Assembly (NCBI GenBank): GCA_030622395.1
Contig: JAUXGF010000130.1
Location: 1-7,570 of the forward strand
From: Calditrichaceae bacterium
Lineage (GTDB): Bacteria > Calditrichota > Calditrichia > Calditrichales > Calditrichaceae
Direction: 5' to 3'
Length of the DNA: 7,570 nt
Of the stretch, positions 1 to 5,147 are shown piece after piece; position 1 is the first letter of the stretch, and every line of letters starts with the position of its first letter. Under the pieces are notes generated by a model. The model made no database searches. It worked only from the letters and a program-made list of their open reading frames with translations, and was not told the origin of the DNA. The position numbers and the translations under genes are program-made.

Positions 1-51
1 AGAGCATATCTAAATAATTAAAAAATTATAATTATAAAATAATAAACAAAC

Positions 52-57
52 GGAGGT
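52..57 (+). promoter_or_regulatory. Ribosome binding site of groEL
   Basis: GGAGGT lies 4-5 nt before the ATG at 62, a near-perfect Shine-Dalgarno match and the strongest one in the window. It decides the start at 62 over the in-frame ATG at 74. The first 51 nt are very AT-rich and contain no recognisable groES end and no CIRCE inverted repeat, so any heat-shock control or groES must lie further upstream, outside the window. A TATAAT-like hexamer occurs at 27-32, but no -35 partner can be seen. Confidence 0.85.
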
Positions 58-61
58 TTAA

Positions 62-1696
62 ATGTCTGCGAAAATGATTAAATTTGATACTGAAGCTCTT
101 GCTAAGCTAAAGACAGGTATCGATACGTTAACTAAAGCGGTAAAAGTTACTCTTGGCCCAAAGGGTAATAATGTTGTTATTGATAAGAAATTTGGCGCGC
201 CAACCATCACTAAAGACGGAGTAACTGTCGCCAAAGAAATTGAATTGGAAGATCCATTTGAAAATATGGGCGCTCAAATGGTAAAAGAAGTAGCGTCAAA
301 AACAAGCGACGTCGCCGGCGACGGCACTACTACGGCAACAATCCTGGCTCAGGCTATTTTTACGCAAGGTTTAAGAAACGTTACAGCCGGAGCAAACCCG
401 GCAGACCTAAAACGCGGCATAGATATAGCGGTAATTAAAGTTATTGAAAATCTTAAATCTATGTCACGCGAAGTTTCCGGGAAAAAAGAAATCGCTCAGG
501 TCGGAACTATATCCGCTAATAATGATACTACTATCGGTGAATTAATAGCCGACGCCATGGACAAAGTCGGCAAAGACGGCGTTATCACAGTTGAAGAAGC
601 CAAATCTATTGAGACAACTCTGGAAGTTGTAGAGGGAATGCAATTTGACCGCGGTTATGTATCTCCTTATTTTGTAACCGATTCAGAAACTATGGAAACT
701 ATTTTAGACGACGCCTCAATATTAATTTACGACAAAAAGATTAGCGCAATGAAAGATCTATTACCGGTTTTAGAAAAAACAGCCCAAACAGGCAAGCCTT
801 TATTAATTATTGCTGAAGATATAGAAGGCGAAGCGCTGGCTACATTAGTTGTTAATAAATTGCGCGGCACATTGAAAGTCGCCGCTGTCAAAGCGCCCGG
901 TTTTGGCGATAGAAGAAAAGCCATGCTGGACGATATAGCAATTTTAACCGGCGGCAGAGTAATCAGCGAAGAAACCGGTCTGAAATTAGAAAACACATCT
1001 TTAGACGACCTCGGCAGCGCTAAAAGAATAACGATTGATAAAGATAATACTACAATTATTGAAGGCGCAGGTTCTAAAGATGATATTAAAGGACGTGTTG
1101 GTCAAATCCGCACTCAAATCGAAAATACTACCAGCGATTATGATAAAGAAAAGCTGCAGGAACGTCTTGCCAAGCTTGCCGGCGGCGTTGCCGTCCTTAA
1201 AATCGGCGCTGCAACTGAAATTGAAATGAAAGAAAAGAAAGCCCGTGTTGAGGACGCTTTACATGCAACTCGCGCCGCTGTCGAAGAAGGTATCGTGCCC
1301 GGCGGTGGGATCGCCCTGCTGCGTTCTATCAGTAGTTTAGACGATTTAAAATTAACCGGCGATCAGGCAGTCGGCGTTGATATCGTCCGCCGCGCTTTAG
1401 AAGAGCCAATCCGACAAATAGTTAATAATACCGGTTTAGAAGGTTCTGTTGTTGTAAATAAAGTAATGGAAGGTAAAGACGCCTATGGGTTTAACGCAGC
1501 TACAGAAAAGTATGAAGACTTGCTGGAAGCCGGAGTTCTCGATCCGACAAAAGTAACCAGGTGCGCTTTAGAAAATGCTTCTTCTGTTTCCGCTTTGCTC
1601 TTAATGACTGATGCATTAATTACTGAAAAACCTGAAGAGAATTCACCGGCAGCGGCTCCGGCTATGCCTCCTGGCGGAATGGGCGGAATGTATTAA
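62..1696 (+). CDS. groEL: Chaperonin GroEL (Hsp60, 60 kDa subunit), complete
   Basis: This is the cytosolic group I chaperonin, which forms a double heptameric ring and folds proteins in an ATP-driven cycle with the GroES lid. It has 544 residues, the normal length, and its conserved positions fall at the same numbers as in E. coli GroEL: D52 in [10 protein letters not shown], the ATP-site D87-G-T-T-T at 87-91, and the ATP-hydrolysis aspartate D398 in [16 protein letters not shown]. The apical-domain segment [10 protein letters not shown] is at 277-286. The flexible tail ends in a GGM motif (PPGGMGGMY) with one extra tyrosine. No frameshift or missing catalytic residue is seen. The gene has its own terminator, so it is separated from folB downstream. 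Whether groES precedes it cannot be seen. By eye it is more GC-rich in codon choice than the genes after it, as often happens in highly expressed genes. Confidence 0.99.
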   Translation: MSAKMIKFDTEALAKLKTGIDTLTKAVKVTLGPKGNNVVIDKKFGAPTITKDGVTVAKEIELEDPFENMGAQMVKEVASKTSDVAGDGTTTATILAQAIFTQGLRNVTAGANPADLKRGIDIAVIKVIENLKSMSREVSGKKEIAQVGTISANNDTTIGELIADAMDKVGKDGVITVEEAKSIETTLEVVEGMQFDRGYVSPYFVTDSETMETILDDASILIYDKKISAMKDLLPVLEKTAQTGKPLLIIAEDIEGEALATLVVNKLRGTLKVAAVKAPGFGDRRKAMLDDIAILTGGRVISEETGLKLENTSLDDLGSAKRITIDKDNTTIIEGAGSKDDIKGRVGQIRTQIENTTSDYDKEKLQERLAKLAGGVAVLKIGAATEIEMKEKKARVEDALHATRAAVEEGIVPGGGIALLRSISSLDDLKLTGDQAVGVDIVRRALEEPIRQIVNNTGLEGSVVVNKVMEGKDAYGFNAATEKYEDLLEAGVLDPTKVTRCALENASSVSALLLMTDALITEKPEENSPAAAPAMPPGGMGGMY

Positions 1697-1718
1697 AAAA
1701 TTCACTCTTCCTTAAAAT

Positions 1719-1757
1719 AAAAGCGGGATACCCTAAATTGGTATTCCGCTTTTTTTA
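1719..1757 (+). terminator. Rho-independent terminator of groEL
   Basis: The left arm AAGCGGGATACC (1721-1732) pairs with GGTATTCCGCTT (1740-1751) across a 7-nt loop, giving a 12-bp stem with a single G-U pair (1727/1745). Two further A-T pairs can form at the base. A run of T (1750-1756) follows the GC-rich part of the stem directly. The hairpin begins about 22 nt after the groEL stop codon, which fits termination of the groEL transcript and separation from the folB operon. Confidence 0.93.
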
Positions 1758-1911
1758 TTATTACCAAAATATCTAAATTGCGGTATAAAATTTTAGGCAT
1801 TATTTAAATAGGAGCATTTATTGAGACGAATACATATTGTTTATTGAAGATTTAATATTATAATTTATTTTCCGCAACACGTGAGGTTTTACAGACAATT
1901 CCCCTTTTTTA

Positions 1912-1940
1912 TTGACTCAATTCAGCAATCTCCTTAATTT
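1912..1940 (+). promoter_or_regulatory. Weak sigma70-like promoter candidate for the folB operon
   Basis: TTGACT (1912-1917) matches five of six bases of the -35 consensus. After a 17-nt spacer comes TAATTT (1935-1940), which matches only three of six bases of the -10 consensus. The -35 box sits inside the perfect odd palindrome ATTGACTCAAT (1911-1921). The position, about 90 nt before the folB start, is reasonable, but the weak -10 and the AT-rich background make this tentative. If the host uses a Bacteroidetes-type sigma factor, the consensus would not apply. Confidence 0.25.
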
Positions 1941-1974
1941 ATGAATATTACTCTGTAACAAAAATAAATTTTAG

Positions 1975-1995
1975 TAGCGCTGCGTTGCAGCGTTA
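1975..1995 (+). promoter_or_regulatory. Stem-loop in the folB leader
   Basis: The arms TAGCGCTGC (1975-1983) and GCAGCGTTA (1987-1995) form a 9-bp stem around a GTT triloop, with one G-U pair (1977/1993). The stem is GC-rich in AT-rich surroundings and ends about 34 nt before the folB ATG. No T run follows, so it is not a standard terminator. It could be a transcript-stabilising or regulatory 5' leader hairpin, or a protein-binding dyad in the DNA. No known riboswitch class is recognised. Confidence 0.5.
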
Positions 1996-2029
1996 ATTAT
2001 CTTCTTTAAATATTATCACAGAAAGAATT

Positions 2030-2386
2030 ATGGATGTTATCCGGTTAAAAAATATGACTTTTTACGCCCATCACGGATATTATGAAGCGGAGCGGGAATT
2101 AGGGCAAAAGTTCGAGATCGATATCGAAGTGCAGTGCGATTTAAAACCGGCTGCCTTAACAGACGATTTAAAAAAGACGATTGATTACCGCGCTATTTAT
2201 AAAATAGCTAAAGATACATTTGAGAATTATAAATTTAAACTAATCGAAACAGTAGCGGAAAAGATTGCCGTTAAAATATTACTTTTGCCGGGCATTGTCA
2301 GTATTTTGATCCGCGTGCGCAAACCGCATGTTCCTTTAAACGGTTTACTTGATCACGTGGAAGTTGAAATTTTCAGAGAAAATTAG
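2030..2386 (+). CDS. folB: Dihydroneopterin aldolase (FolB)
   Basis: This enzyme cleaves 7,8-dihydroneopterin to 6-hydroxymethyl-7,8-dihydropterin and glycolaldehyde in tetrahydrofolate synthesis. It acts in the cytosol, usually as an octamer. The 118 residues match the family's single tunnelling-fold domain: FYAHHG (11-16), E21, LGQKFEIDIE (24-33), DYRAIY (52-57, with Y53), LIETVAEKIA (71-80, with the pterin-anchoring glutamate E73) and the catalytic lysine K98 in RVRKPH (95-100). E21, Y53, E73 and K98 align with the active-site residues of the S. aureus enzyme. Only a poor Shine-Dalgarno (GAAAG near 2021) precedes the ATG. It is the first gene of a tight five-gene run, with folK starting 7 nt after its stop and supplying the next step of the pathway. 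Confidence 0.95.
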   Translation: MDVIRLKNMTFYAHHGYYEAERELGQKFEIDIEVQCDLKPAALTDDLKKTIDYRAIYKIAKDTFENYKFKLIETVAEKIAVKILLLPGIVSILIRVRKPHVPLNGLLDHVEVEIFREN

Positions 2387-2393
2387 AAATTGA

Positions 2394-2876
2394 ATGAAAT
2401 ATTATTTATCTTTAGGAAGCAATTCAGGCGATCGTAAAGCCTTTTTAATTAAAGCGATTGACTTACTGGCAAAATCAGGGAAAATTGAGAAACTTTCGCA
2501 AATATTTGAAAGCGAACCTTATGGAGTAAAAAGGCAGCGGTCTTTTTTAAATGCAGCGTGTATCATTAAAAGTAATTTAAGACCTTTCCGGTTATTAAGA
2601 AAAATCAAAGAAATAGAATTGTTTTTAGGACGACGCCGCTCATTCCGTTGGGGACCGAGAGAAATTGATATAGATATTTTAGATTGGAACGGCGGTTGTA
2701 TAAATTCAACAATTTTATCTGTTCCGCATAAAGAAATGAATATGCGTAATTTTGTCCTTACAACGCTGCAAAATATTGATCCTAATTACAAAAACAGGAC
2801 AGGTGAATCAATTAAAAAACTAATAGAAAAATGTCCTGATAACAGCCGTGTAAGTTTATTTAAAGATCAATGGTAA
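2394..2876 (+). CDS. folK: HPPK, 6-hydroxymethyl-7,8-dihydropterin pyrophosphokinase (FolK)
   Basis: HPPK transfers pyrophosphate from ATP to the FolB product 6-hydroxymethyl-7,8-dihydropterin, making the substrate of dihydropteroate synthase (FolP). The 160 residues match the normal monomeric enzyme. Visible family motifs are the N-terminal YLSLGSNSGDR (4-14), SEPYGV (40-45), FLNAA (51-55), the signature RWGPREIDIDIL (85-96) with Mg-binding D92 and D94, and VPH (110-112). All core residues are present. No clear Shine-Dalgarno stands before the ATG, only 7 nt after the folB stop, so translational coupling is likely. The kinase gene downstream begins 3 nt after its stop. FolP and FolE are not in the window. 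Confidence 0.96.
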   Translation: MKYYLSLGSNSGDRKAFLIKAIDLLAKSGKIEKLSQIFESEPYGVKRQRSFLNAACIIKSNLRPFRLLRKIKEIELFLGRRRSFRWGPREIDIDILDWNGGCINSTILSVPHKEMNMRNFVLTTLQNIDPNYKNRTGESIKKLIEKCPDNSRVSLFKDQW

Positions 2877-2879
2877 AAT

Positions 2880-3527
2880 ATGTCATTAGAAAAATTTAGA
2901 TTTATAGCCATAGAAGGAGTAATAGGAGCCGGTAAAACAACATTAGCGGATATGCTTTCCCGAACAATAGGAGGGCGTATTATACTTGAAGAATTTGAAC
3001 AGAACCCTTTTTTAGAAGAATTTTACGAAGACCCCGACCGCTTTTCATTTCAGACGCAGATATTTTTTTTACTAAGCCGTTTTAAGCAACTTCAGGAGCT
3101 TCGGCAATTAGACCTTTTTCATAAAAAATTAGTCAGCGATTATCTCTTTGAAAAAGATCGTATTTTTGCTACATTAAATCTTTCGGAAAAGGAAATGAAA
3201 TTGTATGATGGAATCGCCCGCTTAATGGAAAAGGAAATTACTGTGCCGAGCCTGGTTATATACTTACAGGCGTCTACAAAACATTTGATGGACAATATTC
3301 ACAAAAGAGGAAGATCGTTTGAAAAAAATATAAGTTTTGATTACATTAACGCCTTGAATGAGTTGTACAACAAGTTCTTTTTTCATTATAATAAAGCGCC
3401 TTTACTGGTAATCAATACCGATGAAATTGATTTCCAAAATTCAGAACAGGATTATCAGGATATATTAGTAGAGATTAATCATCATCAAGCGGGGACGAGT
3501 TACTATATTCCCCAAAAAAGCAGGTAA
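2880..3527 (+). CDS. Deoxynucleoside kinase (deoxyadenosine/deoxyguanosine kinase family)
   Basis: This is a cytosolic salvage enzyme that phosphorylates deoxynucleosides to 5'-monophosphates using ATP. Its 215 residues are typical for bacterial dAK/dGK-type proteins. The P-loop GVIGAGKTT (13-21, Lys19) opens the fold. It is followed by EEFEQNPFLEEFY (37-49) with the substrate-contacting glutamates, FQTQIFFLLSRF (57-68), the SDYLFEKDRIFA segment (86-97), which takes the place of the DRS motif, and a LID-like KRGRSFE (142-148). The end GTSYYIP (205-211) resembles the family's usual C-terminus. Base specificity (A, G, C or T) cannot be read from the sequence. It starts 3 nt after folK with no good Shine-Dalgarno, so translation is probably coupled. 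The folK-kinase pairing links folate supply with dNTP salvage. A T8 tract (3063-3070) lies in frame and does not disturb the reading. Confidence 0.93.
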   Translation: MSLEKFRFIAIEGVIGAGKTTLADMLSRTIGGRIILEEFEQNPFLEEFYEDPDRFSFQTQIFFLLSRFKQLQELRQLDLFHKKLVSDYLFEKDRIFATLNLSEKEMKLYDGIARLMEKEITVPSLVIYLQASTKHLMDNIHKRGRSFEKNISFDYINALNELYNKFFFHYNKAPLLVINTDEIDFQNSEQDYQDILVEINHHQAGTSYYIPQKSR

Positions 3528-3529
3528 TT

Positions 3530-3709
3530 ATGTTTCTTCGATTTTTGCTTTTACTGTTATTAGGATATTTAATATTTAGATTCATAAAACCATTGCTGTT
3601 TAATCCCCCCCCAAACAGCCATGTTAAAGGCGGGACAAATACGAAAAATAGTATTAAAAAGGAAAACCGCCAAAACATTGAAGAAGCTGATTTTGAGGAG
3701 ATAGAATAG
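3530..3709 (+). CDS. Small one-helix membrane protein, DUF4834-like
   Basis: This short ORF codes for 59 residues and fills the gap between the kinase and the GAF/HD-GYP gene. The ATG is 2 nt after the kinase stop. Residues 2-24 are strongly hydrophobic (FLRFLLLLLLGYLIFRFIKP), one transmembrane segment with basic residues on its C-terminal side. A short proline turn (NPPPN, 25-29), a polar Lys/Asn-rich linker and an acidic end (IEEADFEEIE, 50-59) follow. The layout, a helix, basic residues, then a terminal D-[FY]-E-E-I motif, recalls small DUF4834-type proteins of Bacteroidetes; that link is from memory and untested. The function is unknown. The tight fit and lack of conflict with neighbours support a real gene. 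The proline turn is encoded by a C8 run (3605-3612), an unusual tract in such AT-rich DNA. Orientation of the tail, probably cytoplasmic, is inferred from the basic residues. Confidence 0.75.
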   Translation: MFLRFLLLLLLGYLIFRFIKPLLFNPPPNSHVKGGTNTKNSIKKENRQNIEEADFEEIE

Positions 3710-3723
3710 GATGTTATAAAAAA

Positions 3724-4992
3724 ATGCAGGATGATTTTAAAAAATTAAGAGCCGAGAACGCTCGTTTACATTCGCTGCTAAAGATAACCCAAAGTCTTGC
3801 CAGTGTGCTGGACCTTGAGACGCTGTTATCACGAATCATGGATGAAGTTTGTTTAAATTTGAAAGCAGACCGTTGCACAGTTTTTTTATTAGATACAGAT
3901 ACCAATGAATTATGGTCAAAAGTAGCTAAAGGCGTTAAAAAAGAAATCCGCTTTCCTGCGGATAAAGGCATTGCCGGACACACAGCGACAACAAGAGAAG
4001 TTTTAAATATCCCCGACGCTTACGCCGATCCGCGTTTTAATCCTGAAATCGATAAGAAAACAGGTTATAAAACTAAGAACATACTCACCATGCCCATGCA
4101 CAATAACTTAAACGAAGTGATCGGTGTTTTTCAAGTATTAAACCGCATTGACGGACCTTTTACCAAACAAGATGAAGAGTTATTGCAGGCAATTTCTTAT
4201 ATTGCCGCATCAGCCGTTGAAAACGCCCAATTATATGATGAAGTTAACAAATCATTTATCAGCTTTATAGAAACTTTATCAACCACGCTCGACGCCCGCG
4301 ACTATATCACCTCCGGTCACTCGCGGCGGGTAACGCTTTATGCGGTCGAGATATCCCATTTAATGCGTTTAAGTAAAGCGGAAGTTGATATTATTCGGTA
4401 TGCATCGTTACTACATGATATAGGAAAAATCGGGATTCCGGAAATTGTTCTATTTAAAAATAAACAATTAACCGAAGAGGAATATGAAATAATAAAACGC
4501 CATGCTAACTTAAGTAAAAGTATTTTAAGTAAAATTCATTTTCAAAAACACCTGCGCGAAATCCCGATGATTGCTTCAACTCATCATGAAAAGATTGACG
4601 GGAGTGGATATCCTTTGGGATTAAAGGGCAGTCAAATCCCTCTTGGCGGGAAAATTTTGGCGGTTTGCGACGTGTTTGACGCGCTTACTTCACGACGTCA
4701 GTACCGCGACCGGATGGAAATTGAAAAAGTTGTCGAATTATTAGAAAATGAAACGGGCAGTTCTTTTGAACCATTTATTGTTTATCAATTCAAAAATATT
4801 CCGTTAAATATATTAATTCAAATTTTGGAATTCGGGCATAATGATGATCTGGATACAAATGACTTAAAAATACTAAAAGATTATACATTGAAAGATATTA
4901 TTCAAGTGCGCAAAAAAAATCAAAAAACTGAAAAAGAAATAGAACTGGAAAGAATATTCATGCGATATTATTCACGTAAATACCGCATTTAA
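3724..4992 (+). CDS. GAF-HD-GYP protein, predicted c-di-GMP phosphodiesterase
   Basis: This 422-residue soluble protein has a short N-terminal helix (about 5-27), a GAF sensor domain (about 31-170), an HD-GYP domain (about 175-360) and a charged C-terminal extension (about 375-422). The HD-GYP metal ligands are complete for a two-metal site: H199, H231-D232, H260, H287-H288 and D316. K235 is present, as is the GYP loop DGSGYP (292-297) with the following FDALTSRRQYR (318-328). HD-GYP domains hydrolyse cyclic di-GMP to pGpG or GMP, and the GAF domain probably controls this. The GAF domain carries the stretch GIAGHTATT ... LNIPDAYADPRFN and an N-R-x4-F-x3-D-E motif (140-151) like that of cyclic-nucleotide-binding GAF domains. 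No transmembrane segment is seen. The ATG at 3724 is the only usable start after an in-frame stop at 3694, and the Shine-Dalgarno (AGGA, 3708-3711) is weak. It is the last gene of the operon, 14 nt after the small membrane gene. Confidence 0.93.
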   Translation: MQDDFKKLRAENARLHSLLKITQSLASVLDLETLLSRIMDEVCLNLKADRCTVFLLDTDTNELWSKVAKGVKKEIRFPADKGIAGHTATTREVLNIPDAYADPRFNPEIDKKTGYKTKNILTMPMHNNLNEVIGVFQVLNRIDGPFTKQDEELLQAISYIAASAVENAQLYDEVNKSFISFIETLSTTLDARDYITSGHSRRVTLYAVEISHLMRLSKAEVDIIRYASLLHDIGKIGIPEIVLFKNKQLTEEEYEIIKRHANLSKSILSKIHFQKHLREIPMIASTHHEKIDGSGYPLGLKGSQIPLGGKILAVCDVFDALTSRRQYRDRMEIEKVVELLENETGSSFEPFIVYQFKNIPLNILIQILEFGHNDDLDTNDLKILKDYTLKDIIQVRKKNQKTEKEIELERIFMRYYSRKYRI

Positions 4993-5147
4993 GGATCTGT
5001 AACGAAATAAACTTTACATTTGTGTATCAACAAATCGCAAAATCCAAGTCAAAAATTATACCGAAGGCATTCCTTCGGAACAAATAACTTTCAAATTCCA
5101 ATTTACAAAGTCAAAATATCTGCTTTTCTGTTTTGTAAAAAAGTATT
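4993..5147. other. A-rich non-coding stretch between convergent genes
   Basis: This 155-nt stretch separates the ends of two convergent genes. It holds a perfect hairpin (5061-5078) flanked by A-rich sequence with recurring short words: AAGTCAAAA occurs at 5046-5054 and again at 5108-5116, and CAAAT followed by C/A-rich sequence recurs several times (about 5030, 5081 and 5092). It is unlike the coding sequence on either side and may be a copy of an intergenic repeat. No gene is supported in it. Confidence 0.5.
5051..5078 (-). terminator. Probable terminator of the SNF2 gene
   Basis: CCGAAGG (5061-5067) pairs perfectly with CCTTCGG (5072-5078) over a CATT loop. Read on the minus strand, the stem is followed by TATAATTTTT (5060 down to 5051), a modest U tract about 70 nt after the SNF2 stop codon. 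On the plus strand the stem is followed by AACAAATAACT, with no T run, so it would serve the HD-GYP operon less well. The 7-bp stem is short and the U tract is not directly adjacent, hence the moderate confidence. Confidence 0.45.

Larger units (their letters stand above)
1758..2029 (+). other. Non-coding leader between groEL and folB
   Basis: These 272 nt between the groEL terminator and folB hold no reading frame I can support on either strand and no tRNA-like or rRNA-like structure. They contain a weak promoter candidate with a small palindrome (1911-1940), a hairpin near folB (1975-1995), a CACGTG palindrome near 1879-1884, and a GGAG-preceded nine-codon frame at 1821-1847 that is probably chance. 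The length suggests that the operon promoter and its control elements lie here. Confidence 0.6.

Noticed and set aside
727..996. 89-codon open frame on the minus strand inside groEL
   Set aside because: It lies wholly within an unmistakable groEL gene on the other strand and has no recognisable domain; antisense shadow.
1035..1229. 64-codon open frame in another plus-strand frame of groEL
   Set aside because: Out-of-frame shadow of groEL with a low-complexity K/L/S-rich translation.
1821..1847. GGAG-preceded TTG start with an eight-residue peptide (MRRIHIVY) in the folB leader
   Set aside because: Considered as a leader peptide, but it has no run of regulatory codons and no attenuator hairpin pair after it; chance is more likely.
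3475..3678. 67-codon minus-strand frame with a hydrophobic start, opposite the small membrane gene
   Set aside because: It overlaps the end of the kinase gene and the well-placed plus-strand small gene; its hydrophobic stretch is antisense to other AT-rich codons.
3714..3983. 89-codon minus-strand frame opposite the GAF domain
   Set aside because: Antisense to a clear GAF coding region, with no domain or start signal.
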